From Mesorhizobium tamadayense (GTDB lineage: Bacteria > Pseudomonadota > Alphaproteobacteria > Rhizobiales > Rhizobiaceae): 64,000 bases of DNA. The notes under the pieces were generated by a model. That model had not been told where the DNA came from. It did not search any database and worked only from the letters and a program-made list of their open reading frames with translations. Of the stretch, positions 8,572 to 16,479 are shown one piece after another. How positions within the stretch are numbered: position 1 is the stretch's first letter; each line of letters opens with the position of its first letter. The position numbers were made by a program, and so were the translations under genes. The stretch is taken from positions 1 to 64,000 of the forward strand of contig NZ_RQXT01000031.1 in assembly GCF_003863365.1 (NCBI RefSeq), written 5' to 3'.

Positions 8572-9159
8572 ATGATCCGCAAGACTTCCGCATCCTTGGC
8601 CGCGGTCGCGATGCTTGCCGGCGTGTCCGAAACCGCCGCCGGCGGCCATGCGCTCGAATGCTACGAACCCATCCACAGGGCGGCTCTCTACGACACCTCC
8701 TATGAGGACGTAATGGTGAGCCCCGGCGGCCAGCTCGTCGACTATGATCCACCGATCTACGGCACGCGCGAGAGCATGGAACAGATCGCGCCGCCTCGCG
8801 TCACCTATGAGATCGTGCCCGCCTTGACGCGCACCGTCTACCACACGGTCAAGGTCGATGACGGCGGCTATGCCTGGGAATGGCGCATCATCCATGGCCG
8901 CAAGGTGCTGTGCAAGGTGTGGCGCAAGGCCCGCTACGCGCGGCTCGCCGAAACGGTGATCGTCGAGCCGGAGCGCGTCCGGCGCGTCGTCCTTCCGGCC
9001 GAATATGAAAGTGTTGCCCGCGAAGTGATGGTGCGGCCCGAGCTGCGGCTCGTCACTGAAATCCCGCCCTCATACCGTACGGTGGCGCGTCGGGTGATGG
9101 TGCGGGAAGGCTCGACCGGCTGGCGGCGGGTGCATATCCCGCGGCACTGCGTGAACTAG
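8572..9159 (+). CDS. secreted protein with repeated VMV/Y-x2-V motifs, function unknown (195 aa)
   Basis: An N-terminal signal peptide (MIRKTSASLAAVAMLAGVSETAAGG) directs the product to the periplasm or beyond. The body has a rhythmic pattern: YEIVPALTRTVYHTVKV, TVIVEPERVRRVVLPAEYESVAREVMVRPEL and then YRTVARRVMVREG. Short beta strands of the form Y-x-x-V-x-x-x-V-x-V repeat about every 25-30 residues. Similar periodic segments occur in envelope-linked alphaproteobacterial proteins, but I recognise no named family. Only two Cys in the middle and one near the C-terminus (HCVN) are present. The start is set by GGGGGAA 5 nt upstream. It stands alone, divergent from clpP. Confidence 0.7.
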   Translation: MIRKTSASLAAVAMLAGVSETAAGGHALECYEPIHRAALYDTSYEDVMVSPGGQLVDYDPPIYGTRESMEQIAPPRVTYEIVPALTRTVYHTVKVDDGGYAWEWRIIHGRKVLCKVWRKARYARLAETVIVEPERVRRVVLPAEYESVAREVMVRPELRLVTEIPPSYRTVARRVMVREGSTGWRRVHIPRHCVN

Positions 9160-9265
9160 CGGTCGACCGGAATTGTTGCATCCGCGGACAGGAAGCCGAT
9201 CTTTCGGCATTTCGCCTGGCCTGCCCTGTGGTAGCTTTGACGTCTAACTGCCAGGAATCCGAAGA

Positions 9266-10165
9266 ATGCAGCTTTCAGACATCCCCGTCGTCGGTATGCT
9301 GCTGGCCGGCGACAGATCGTATCCGAGCTTCGGCTCTTTCTGCGGCGCGATCAGGGAACTGGGCTACGAGGACGGTGAAACCATCCAGATCGAGCCCCGC
9401 TTTGCCGACGGGCATCTCGATCGCCTTCCAAGCCTTGCCGCTGAGCTTGTTCAGCGTCGAGCCAAGATCATCGTCGTCATTGGAGCAGTGAGCTACTGGG
9501 CTGCTCGCGAAGCGGCGCCCGATTTGCCGATCGTCTTTGCCATCGTGCTCGATCCGGTATCGGCGAAAATCGTCCAGAGTGCCGAGTGGCCCGGTGGCCA
9601 CACAACGGGAGGTACGAACTTCGACCCTGGCCAGATCGGCGAGCAAGTGCGTTTGTTGAAGCAGGTGGTGCCGAGCCTGAGATGCTTGGCGGTTTTGGGC
9701 GACGCTGGGGTTCCAGACATTCTGCCGAGGCTTTCGAAGGCGGCCACCGAAGCGGAAGGCCTCGACATCTCCGTTCAGCTGCTTGGTCGCGAGGGAGACC
9801 TGGAGGCGGCCTTCGCCGCATTCGCGGCCGCCAAGGCGAACGGTCTTCTGTGCTTAGAAGTTCCGCGAACCACGACATACGGGGCCAAGATCGTCGAGAT
9901 GGCGAACGCCGCGCGGCTGCCGGCCATCTTCGGCAGGGATCATGCAAGATATGCTCCGCTGATGGCCTACGGCACGAGCCTTGCCTTTGCCGCGCGTCGA
10001 ATGGCCAGCCAGGTCGATATCATCCTCAAGGGGGCCGACGCCGGCAAGCTTGCAGTCGAATATGTCCGCCGGCCCGAGTTGATCGTGAATTTGAACGCTG
10101 CGCGGAAAATGGCTGTCACATTGCCCGACCGTCTCCTGAGGTCGGCCAGCGAGATCGTTGGATAG
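9266..10165 (+). CDS. ABC-type substrate-binding protein (ABC_sub_bind family) lacking a signal peptide (299 aa)
   Basis: The protein matches the TrpX/YtrF-like binding-protein family: VVGMLLAG at the start, a conserved LGYEDGETIQIEPRFADG-type block (residues about 32-50), LAAELVQRRAKIIVVIG, and the late PAIFGRDHARYAPLMAYGTS segment. Family members normally carry a Tat or Sec signal peptide ahead of the first strand. Here translation starts right at that strand, and an in-frame stop lies 21 nt upstream, so no leader is possible. No permease or ATPase gene is adjacent. It may be a decayed transport gene or a cytoplasmic ligand-binding protein. AGGAA lies 9 nt before the ATG. Confidence 0.8.
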   Translation: MQLSDIPVVGMLLAGDRSYPSFGSFCGAIRELGYEDGETIQIEPRFADGHLDRLPSLAAELVQRRAKIIVVIGAVSYWAAREAAPDLPIVFAIVLDPVSAKIVQSAEWPGGHTTGGTNFDPGQIGEQVRLLKQVVPSLRCLAVLGDAGVPDILPRLSKAATEAEGLDISVQLLGREGDLEAAFAAFAAAKANGLLCLEVPRTTTYGAKIVEMANAARLPAIFGRDHARYAPLMAYGTSLAFAARRMASQVDIILKGADAGKLAVEYVRRPELIVNLNAARKMAVTLPDRLLRSASEIVG

Positions 10166-10332
10166 CTGCCGGCATGGGCGCGCAACACGGCTTAAGCCAC
10201 CCCTCCGCTCGCAGCCTTCTTCGATTTGATTTGAGAACGTCGCCGCTGGGTTGGTCGCAGGAGGCTCGACCAACTGGAGGGCACATATCCGGCAGCATTG
10301 CCGGACCAGGCAGCAAGTCGCTGGGAGCCGGC

Positions 10333-10536
10333 TCAGGCCAGATCGACGTCGAGGATCGCCATCGAGAAATTATAGTCGCCTTCGTCCTCGTCCTTGAAGA
10401 CGATGCCCAAAAACTCGTCGCCGACATAGACCTCGGCCGAGTCTTCCTTGCGCGGACGCGCCTTCACCTGCAGCTTCGGGTTCTGGAAGACGCGCTTGAA
10501 ATAGGCGTCAAGTTTTCTGATCTCGTCCGGCTTCAA
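10333..10536 (-). CDS. DUF3126 family protein (67 aa)
   Basis: A short acidic protein of the alphaproteobacterial DUF3126 family, role unknown. MKPDEIRKLDAYFKRVF and the closing YNFSMAILDVDL are the conserved ends. It lies downstream of cysE in the same direction with a gap of about 114 bp, an arrangement I recognise from rhizobial genomes, which hints at a link to sulfur or cysteine metabolism but proves nothing. No membrane segment or Cys residues. Confidence 0.88.
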   Translation of the reverse strand: MKPDEIRKLDAYFKRVFQNPKLQVKARPRKEDSAEVYVGDEFLGIVFKDEDEGDYNFSMAILDVDLA

Positions 10537-10650
10537 AAGTCTTCTCCGAAATGTCGGCCTAGTTCGTTGGACGCGCTTCTGACACGCCGACGATGGCGAT
10601 GTAAAGGCAAGCCGGCGGGATATTGCGGCCGTCGGTGGTGACGGCCGGAT

Positions 10651-11499
10651 TCAGATGTCGAAGCTGACGACGTGGTCCATCGTCTGCGAGGGCAGGAGCT
10701 GATCCATCTGTCGCGAAGGCTGGTCGCAGCCGGTCTCGCCGACGACACGCGCCGGCACGCCGGCGACCGTCTTGTTGTGCGGCACGGGCGACAGCACCAC
10801 CGAGCCGGCAGCGATCTTCGAGCAATGGCCGATCTCGATATTGCCGAGGATCTTGGCGCCGGCGCCAATCAGCACGCCGCGGCGGATCTTCGGATGACGG
10901 TCGCCGCTCGCCTTGCCGGTGCCGCCGAGCGTCACGCCGTGCAGGATCGAAACGTCGTCCTCGATGACGGCGGTCTGGCCGACCACCAAGCCTGTGGCGT
11001 GGTCGAGGAAGATGCCCTTGCCGATGCGGGCGGCCGGATTGATGTCGGTCTGGAACACCGAGGACGAGCGGCTCTGCAGGTAGAGCGCGAAGTCCCTGCG
11101 GCCCTGGTTCCACAGCCAATGCGCCAGCCGGTGCGTCTGGATGGCGTGAAAACCCTTGAAATAGAGCACCGGCATGATGAAGCGGTCGCAGGCGGGGTCG
11201 CGATCGTAGTAGGCCTGGATGTCGACGCGCACTGTCGTGCTCCACTCCGGATCGTCGGCAAGCATGGCCTTGAAGGTCTGCCGGATGAGGTCGGAGCCGA
11301 TGTCCTGATGCGCCAGACGCTCGGCCAGCCGGTGGATTACCGCTTCTTCCAGGCTCTCCTGGTTGAGGATGGTCGAATAGAGGAACGCGGCAAGCAGCGG
11401 ATCGCGGTTCACCGCTTCCATCGCCTCATCGCGGATCGATCGCCAGATTGGATCGACCGGCTGCACCATGCTAGGGCGGGCTATCGTAACGCTGTTCAT
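10651..11499 (-). CDS. cysE: serine O-acetyltransferase (282 aa)
   Basis: Transfers acetyl from acetyl-CoA to L-serine, giving O-acetylserine for cysteine synthesis in the cytoplasm. The all-helical SATase N-domain (residues about 20-150, with WSTTVRVDIQAYYDRDPAC) is followed by the left-handed beta-helix. Hexapeptide repeats run through AARIGKGIFLDHATGLVVGQTAVIEDDVSILHGVTLGG, with the catalytic H/D pair in LDHATG. The long C-terminal tail after VVGETGCDQP is typical of the rhizobial enzyme and carries a possible cysteine-feedback segment. Single gene, followed by DUF3126. Confidence 0.95.
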   Translation of the reverse strand: MNSVTIARPSMVQPVDPIWRSIRDEAMEAVNRDPLLAAFLYSTILNQESLEEAVIHRLAERLAHQDIGSDLIRQTFKAMLADDPEWSTTVRVDIQAYYDRDPACDRFIMPVLYFKGFHAIQTHRLAHWLWNQGRRDFALYLQSRSSSVFQTDINPAARIGKGIFLDHATGLVVGQTAVIEDDVSILHGVTLGGTGKASGDRHPKIRRGVLIGAGAKILGNIEIGHCSKIAAGSVVLSPVPHNKTVAGVPARVVGETGCDQPSRQMDQLLPSQTMDHVVSFDI

Positions 11500-11620
11500 C
11501 GGCGGTCTCCGGCCTGCTCATTCATCCGGCGGCACATATAGGCCACATCATAACACGGTTGAACTCAATTTTCCTTAGTGCTTTGTCAAATGGACTTGGT
11601 TCATCGAAATTCAAGCGGCG

Positions 11621-12232
11621 ATGGAAAACGAACCCTTGATCGGCAGGAGCCTGAAAAGCGAGCTTTCCGCGCTTTATCGGGCTGAAGATCGGCATTACCA
11701 TAGCCTCGCCCATGTCGAGGCCATGCTAGCGCTGGCCGACGAATACCGACACCTGCTCCACGACCCGGACGCCGTCGAGGCGGCGATCTGGTTCCACGAC
11801 GCCGTCTATGACAGCCGCGCCAAGGACAATGAGGCCAAAAGCGCGGCGTTGGCCGAGCAAAAGCTCGCCGGCCGCGCCGATGCCGAGCGCCTCGCCCGCA
11901 TCGCTGGGATGATCATCGCCACCGCCACGCACGAACTGCCGCACTCTGATGACGACAATTTCGTCCGCGACGCCGCGCTTTTCCTCGACATGGACCTTTC
12001 GATCCTGGGTGCCGCGCCCGATGCTTTCGATGCCTATGAGCAGGCGATCCGTCAGGAATACCGATGGGTCGAGGAGCCGATGTGGCGCGCGGGTCGCGGC
12101 GCTGTCCTGAAGAGCTTCCTCACCCGCCCGCATATCTTCCACACCAGGGAGTTCCGGCAGCGTTTCGAAGCCCAGGCCAGAGAAAACCTGGCGCGGTCGC
12201 TTCAGCAACTCGGGCAAGATCCAGAACCCTAA
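11621..12232 (+). CDS. predicted HD-superfamily metal-dependent phosphohydrolase (203 aa)
   Basis: The pattern H27..H31..H59-D60 (HYHSLAHVEAML then AIWFHDAVYD) is the HD-fold metal site as used in the COG4339 family. MIIATATHELPH near residues 97-108 and FLDMDLSILG near 129-138 complete the domain; the latter supplies a late Asp. The substrate is unknown, perhaps a nucleotide or phosphoester. Divergent from cysE. Its stop codon overlaps that of the convergent GNAT gene. Confidence 0.85.
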   Translation: MENEPLIGRSLKSELSALYRAEDRHYHSLAHVEAMLALADEYRHLLHDPDAVEAAIWFHDAVYDSRAKDNEAKSAALAEQKLAGRADAERLARIAGMIIATATHELPHSDDDNFVRDAALFLDMDLSILGAAPDAFDAYEQAIRQEYRWVEEPMWRAGRGAVLKSFLTRPHIFHTREFRQRFEAQARENLARSLQQLGQDPEP

Positions 12233-12729
12233 TCGGGAAACGTCTCCATCTGCTGCGCATATGGTCTGAACCCCGCGCGCTTGTAGACCGACTGCGCTCT
12301 CGGATGATCGTAAGTGTCGGTGTGGAGCCACAGCCTTTCGGGCCCATACGACCAGACGGCGCGAAGCGATTGATCGAGCAGGAACGGCCCGAGCCTGCGG
12401 CCCTGGAAGTTGGGAACGAGCCCGAAATGGGTGAGCTCGACGACCCGTTCGCCGACGCCGCTGAACTCGCACAAGCCAGCGGCCTCGCCATCGACGCGAA
12501 GAACATTGATGAGCATCGACGGGTGAGCAAGCAGCCGGGCGAGTTCCGCCGAATTCATTCGCAGCCGCTGGTCCCACTGCACCGGAGCGCCGACGGCACG
12601 GTAAAGGTCGACATAGGCCGGGAGATCAAGCACTTCGCGCGCCACCGTCGCGCCCGGTATCGGGACCGAAAGCTCGTCACCAGGCGGCGGCGCGGTCATC
12701 TCCATGTAGGTGACGAGAAGTTCTACCAT
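12229..12729 (-). CDS. GNAT family N-acetyltransferase (166 aa)
   Basis: A single GNAT domain. The acetyl-CoA pyrophosphate loop is VPNFQGRRLGPFLLDQ (residues about 104-119), and the last strand holds LWLHTDTYDHPRAQSVYKRAGFRPY, typical of small-molecule or protein acetyltransferases. The substrate cannot be told. The gene is convergent with the HD-domain gene, the two stops sharing the CTA(A) at 12229-12232, so no terminator fits between them. Confidence 0.85.
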   Translation of the reverse strand: MVELLVTYMEMTAPPPGDELSVPIPGATVAREVLDLPAYVDLYRAVGAPVQWDQRLRMNSAELARLLAHPSMLINVLRVDGEAAGLCEFSGVGERVVELTHFGLVPNFQGRRLGPFLLDQSLRAVWSYGPERLWLHTDTYDHPRAQSVYKRAGFRPYAQQMETFPD

Positions 12730-12814
12730 GGCAACTCTGGGCAGGCTCGAGGCTGGGACTTACTGGCAAGCGCGCCTGGATCAGTAGCGGCCTCTGGACC
12801 GGGAAGCCGCCAGT

Positions 12815-13582
12815 TCAGAGCGGGTTTTCTGCGTAGAATTCCAGCACGCGCTGCTTGAAGCTCTTATCGCCGACGGCGAGCATGTGGTCGCGGCCCTCGA
12901 TGTGAAAGGCTTTTGCGTTGGGCATCAGCGCGGCCAGTTCGTCGGGCGAGCCGGCGATGTCGTCCCTGGTCCCGACGGCGATCAAGGTCGGCTGGGCAAT
13001 GCGCGCGACATCGTCCTCGCTCATGGATGCGCGCGAGCCGACGATGCAGACGGCGAGCGCCCGGCGATCGCTGCGCGTCTGGTCGGCGAAGGCGCGAAAC
13101 GAACGGCCGCGCGCATGGCCGATCGTACCGGGATCCTCGGCCAGAAGCGCGCCAGCGATCGGATCCCAATCGCCGACGCCGTCGACAAGGCCGATGCCGA
13201 GCCCGCCGAACACCAGCGTCGCCACCTTGTCCGGATCGGACAAGGCCATGAATGCGGATACCCGCGCCCCCATCGAATAGCCCATGACGTGGGCGCGTTC
13301 GATGCCCAGGCGATCGAGCAGCGCGGCGGCGTCCGAAGCCATCCTGGCCGGCGTGTAGTCGGCCTCCTCGTAACTCTTCGTCGAAGAGCCGTGGCCGCGA
13401 TTGTCGAAGGCGATGGCGCGGTAGCCGGCGTCGTTCAGCGTCTTGAACCAGCCGGGCGAGACCCAGTTGACGTAGTGGCTGGAGGCGAAGCCGTGGATCA
13501 TCAGCACCGGATCGCCCTGCCCGGACGCCGGCTGGCGGTCGAGGTAAGCGAGTTCGAAGCCGTCGTGGGAAAAGTATTGCAT
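12815..13582 (-). CDS. alpha/beta hydrolase (255 aa)
   Basis: Cytoplasmic alpha/beta hydrolase. The oxyanion motif MIHGFASSHYVNW is at about 28-40, the nucleophile elbow GYSMG near residue 101, the acid D in VGTRDD and the catalytic H in EGRDHML near the C-terminus. FDNRGHGSS is the family-typical strand-4 loop. No signal peptide. It is 14 bp downstream of the DUF192 gene in the same direction, so the two probably share a transcript. Substrate unknown, likely an ester. Confidence 0.88.
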   Translation of the reverse strand: MQYFSHDGFELAYLDRQPASGQGDPVLMIHGFASSHYVNWVSPGWFKTLNDAGYRAIAFDNRGHGSSTKSYEEADYTPARMASDAAALLDRLGIERAHVMGYSMGARVSAFMALSDPDKVATLVFGGLGIGLVDGVGDWDPIAGALLAEDPGTIGHARGRSFRAFADQTRSDRRALAVCIVGSRASMSEDDVARIAQPTLIAVGTRDDIAGSPDELAALMPNAKAFHIEGRDHMLAVGDKSFKQRVLEFYAENPL

Positions 13583-13596
13583 CGGCGCCGCCGCAG

Positions 13597-14109
13597 TCAG
13601 TTGGAACCGGCGCCCGACGCCTTGGCGATCACTGGATGGCGTAGGAGGTCGCCGTCCTTGAGACCGTCCCTGGCGGCCGTTCCCGCCTTCAGCTCGAGCA
13701 CGAAGTTTACGGGCTGTCCCGGCGAGATGATCGCCTCCGATTCCGGTTCACCGCGTTTGATGGCCTTGATCCGGCCGTCCTGGCCGATGAAGACTAGGTC
13801 GAGCGGCAGCGGCGTGTTCTTCATCCAGAAATTCACCTCGCCGGGCCTGTCGAACACGAACAGCATGCCGTGATCGTCGGCCATGTTCTTGCGGAACATC
13901 AGCCCGGCCTCACGCTCTTCGGAAGTGTCGGCGATCTCGATGGAAAAGGAATGCCCGCCGGAGCCGGTCACCGCGACAAGCGGCGTCGGATCGACCGGCA
14001 GCATCATGGCCTGGCCATCCGCCGAACTCGGTTTCAAGGCGCTGAAAGTGGCGGCCAAAACGATGGCGACGCAAAACGCGCCTGCAGTCAGCCAGTTGCG
14101 GTGAGCCAT
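13597..14109 (-). CDS. DUF192 family exported protein (170 aa)
   Basis: An N-terminal hydrophobic segment (WLTAGAFCVAIVLAATFSAL) is a signal peptide or anchor. The DUF192 domain follows: SIEIADTSEEREAGLMFRKNMADDHGMLFVFD, then NFWMKNTPLPLDLVFIGQDGRI, and VNFVLELKAG near the end. The family is small, periplasmic or extracellular and has no known activity. It heads a leftward pair with the alpha/beta hydrolase. Confidence 0.88.
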   Translation of the reverse strand: MAHRNWLTAGAFCVAIVLAATFSALKPSSADGQAMMLPVDPTPLVAVTGSGGHSFSIEIADTSEEREAGLMFRKNMADDHGMLFVFDRPGEVNFWMKNTPLPLDLVFIGQDGRIKAIKRGEPESEAIISPGQPVNFVLELKAGTAARDGLKDGDLLRHPVIAKASGAGSN

Positions 14110-14137
14110 ATGATACCTCGTCCAGGCCCTGTCCTAG

Positions 14138-14180
14138 ACCATGATCCGGGCGAGTGGAACCCGGTTTTCGGACAAGATTG
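14138..14180. repeat. dispersed rhizobial palindromic repeat, degenerate copy
   Basis: ACCATGATCCGGGCGAGTGG followed by ACCCGGTTTTCGGACAAGAT matches, with changes, a short intergenic repeat I recall from Mesorhizobium and relatives (ATGATCCGG...CCGGTTTTCGGA..AGAT). CCGG/CCGG cores give it dyad symmetry. It lies between the DUF192 gene and the cold-shock gene. Confidence 0.5.
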
Positions 14181-14209
14181 GCCTTGCACCGGACAGGTGT
14201 CGGGAAGCC

Positions 14210-14803
14210 CTAGTGCGAGACCGGCAAGGTGCCCACATCAGGGTGAATTTCGGCCGCCATAAGGCCTTTGTCGCCGCGTCCGAAGCGAACCAGCACGACC
14301 TGGCCGGGTCTCAGCTCGGTGATGCCGTAGCGCCGCAGCGTTTCCATGTGGACGAAGATGTCCTCGGTGCCCTCGCCCCGGGTCAGGAAGCCGAAGCCCT
14401 TGGTGCGGTTGAACCACTTCACCAGCGCCCGCTCGAGCCCGCTCTCCGCCGTCACGGTGACATGCGTGCGCTGCTCCTGCTCCGCCGGATGCACCGCGGT
14501 CGAGGCATCCATCGAAAGAACGCGGAACGCTTGCAAGCCGCGCTCGCCCTGCTTGACGAGGCAGACGACGCGGGCGCCTTCCAACGCGGTCTGGAAGCCG
14601 TCCCTTCGAAGACATGTCACATGGAGGAGAATATCACCCGAGACGCCGTCGTCCGGAAGAATGAAGCCGTAGCCCTTGGCCACGTCGAACCATTTGATAG
14701 CGCCGGCGATTTCGACAAACTCGGCGGTCTCGCCGCCACTGTCTCGCGTCAAGGCGTCGTCAAGGCTTCCGTCCCGCCTCGTGAAAGAGGCCTTTTCCCC
14801 CAT
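14210..14803 (-). CDS. cold-shock protein with two CSD domains (197 aa)
   Basis: Two cold-shock domains in one chain. The first is [34 protein letters not shown] at about residues 31-64. The second is [33 protein letters not shown] at about 122-154. Both keep the aromatic RNA-binding face (KGYGFI and DILLH; KGFGFL and DIFVH). Such paired-CSD proteins are usual in Rhizobiales and act as RNA chaperones. The ATG at 14803 follows AAGGGGG at a good distance; an upstream extension of 15 codons lacks this. The leader is acidic and poorly conserved. Confidence 0.92.
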   Translation of the reverse strand: MGEKASFTRRDGSLDDALTRDSGGETAEFVEIAGAIKWFDVAKGYGFILPDDGVSGDILLHVTCLRRDGFQTALEGARVVCLVKQGERGLQAFRVLSMDASTAVHPAEQEQRTHVTVTAESGLERALVKWFNRTKGFGFLTRGEGTEDIFVHMETLRRYGITELRPGQVVLVRFGRGDKGLMAAEIHPDVGTLPVSH

Positions 14804-15061
14804 AAGAATGCCCCCTTTTCCAACTGCAACCGCTGCTGATTCTTGCAATCAGATTAACACTGCGGCTTCCGGGGTGTGCAAGACCTGACGTGCCTTTTTT
14901 CACCGTTGAGCACCGGAAAGCCTTAATTGTTGTTTGCCGGCACCACTTGACGCGCGACGGTGCGGCCTGGAATCGACCGATCCGTCCGTTTTGTCGGACG
15001 ATTGCCCTTTGGCGGAGCGGCTCCTATGTTGCGCCGCACGCAACGTTCCGAGGAGTCCGAT

Positions 15062-15502
15062 ATGCGCTATCTCCACACCATGGTCCGCATCGCCGACATC
15101 GATCAATCGCTCGATTTCTACTGCAACAAGCTCGGCCTCAAGGAAGTGCGTCGCTATGAGAACGAGCAGGGACGCTACACGCTGATCTTCCTCGCCGCGC
15201 CCGAGGACGAACAAAGCGGCATCAGCCAGAAGGCGCCGCTGATCGAGCTGACCTACAATTGGGATCCGGAAGAGTACAAGGGCGGCCGCAATTTCGGCCA
15301 CCTCGCCTATGAGGTCGACGACATCTACGCCACCTGCCAGAAGCTGATGGACAACGGCGTCACCATCAACCGGCCGCCGCGCGACGGCAACATGGCCTTC
15401 ATTCGATCGCCGGATGGCATCTCGATCGAGCTCTTGCAGAAAGGCCCGGCCAAGGCGAAGGCCGAGCCGTGGGCATCGATGCCGAACACGGGAAGCTGGT
15501 AG
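15062..15502 (+). CDS. gloA: lactoylglutathione lyase, glyoxalase I (146 aa)
   Basis: Converts the methylglyoxal-glutathione hemithioacetal to S-lactoylglutathione in the cytoplasm. [31 protein letters not shown] and LIELTYNW are the first metal-ligand blocks (H5, E60-61), and [15 protein letters not shown] and [10 protein letters not shown] supply the second H and E. The length is that of the bacterial enzyme. The ATG at 15062 follows GAGGAG. It is followed by a DUF2218 gene in the same direction after about 120 bp. Confidence 0.95.
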   Translation: MRYLHTMVRIADIDQSLDFYCNKLGLKEVRRYENEQGRYTLIFLAAPEDEQSGISQKAPLIELTYNWDPEEYKGGRNFGHLAYEVDDIYATCQKLMDNGVTINRPPRDGNMAFIRSPDGISIELLQKGPAKAKAEPWASMPNTGSW

Positions 15503-15621
15503 GGGCGTCAGCCCGTCCGAGGATTTGGCCGGCCGGTCTATGGCGTTTCGCCGGAGGCTGCCTATCTATCCGGTTATGGCGCCAGCCTGCTCAGGCTGGC
15601 GTTTTCCGCCAGGAGAATTTC

Positions 15622-15909
15622 ATGCCGACCAGCCGCACCGACGTCGCCACCGAACACGCCAGCCGTTATCTGCAGCAGCTTTGCAAGCATTGGGCACACA
15701 AGTTCCCGGTCGAGTTCGACCCGCATCACGGCGCCATCCAGCTTTCGCTCGGCCGCACCGTGATGGATGCCGACGACAAGGCTCTTCACATTGCGGTTGC
15801 CGCTGACGACGCTGCCTCGCTCGAGCGCCTGGAAGCCGTGGTCGCCGACCACATCAAGCGCTTCGCCTTCCGCGAGGAACTGACCTTCGACTGGCAGCAG
15901 GCCGCCTGA
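15622..15909 (+). CDS. DUF2218 family protein (95 aa)
   Basis: A small soluble protein of the DUF2218 family. TDVATEHASRYLQQLCKHWAHKF and LEAVVADHIKRFAFREEL are the conserved ends. Members often lie near siderophore or iron-related genes in other bacteria, but nothing of that kind is next to this copy. The start is fixed by AGGAGAA at 15611-15617. Convergent with the DUF1697 gene. Confidence 0.88.
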   Translation: MPTSRTDVATEHASRYLQQLCKHWAHKFPVEFDPHHGAIQLSLGRTVMDADDKALHIAVAADDAASLERLEAVVADHIKRFAFREELTFDWQQAA

Positions 15910-15921
15910 GCGTGTTGATCG

Positions 15922-16479
15922 TCAACCGCCGGCCCTGCCCGCCATCTCGAGCAGAGCAAGGACGCTTCGCCAGTTGCGCGCGGTGCCCGGCACCTTGAGC
16001 GTGCGCGGCATGAGGTTGGCGAACACCGACTTGCCGAGCCCCTCCGGCGCATGCAGGTAAAGCACGTCGCCCTTGATGTCGAACCGCTCCGGGCCGGTGC
16101 ATTTTTCCGCCAACCGCTTGATCTCTTCCGCGGCCGGCTCGCGCTCCAGGGCATAGGCATGCAGCTTGGTCGGCTCGCCGGCCACTTCCGGATAGGGATT
16201 GTCTGCCACCAGCCGCTCGAACCAGCCGGCATCGCGCAGCATGATGCGCGAGTTGAACCCCCACTTCTTCTCGAAGGCCGCTTCTAGCTGCTTCGTCAGC
16301 GACGCCGCATCGCCCTTTTTCGCGCGAAACACAACGTTGCCGCTCTGCACATACGTCGCGACGTCGGTGAATCCCAAGTCCTCGAAGAACGACCTCAACT
16401 CCGCCATCTTGACGATGCGGTTGCCGCCGACATTGATGCCGGAAAACAGCGCCACGAAGACTGTTCCCTTGCCGCTCAT
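15922..16479 (-). CDS. DUF1697 family protein (185 aa)
   Basis: Matches the DUF1697 family: FVALFSGINVGGNRIVKMAELRSFFEDLGFTDVATYVQSGNVVF is the diagnostic N-terminal block, and the C-terminus ends with ARNWRSVLALLEM. Structure-known members have a ferredoxin-like fold with no agreed activity. The ATG overlaps the ilvA stop (ATGA at 16476-16479), so it is translationally coupled to ilvA. Whether it aids amino-acid metabolism is unknown. Confidence 0.9.
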   Translation of the reverse strand: MSGKGTVFVALFSGINVGGNRIVKMAELRSFFEDLGFTDVATYVQSGNVVFRAKKGDAASLTKQLEAAFEKKWGFNSRIMLRDAGWFERLVADNPYPEVAGEPTKLHAYALEREPAAEEIKRLAEKCTGPERFDIKGDVLYLHAPEGLGKSVFANLMPRTLKVPGTARNWRSVLALLEMAGRAGG

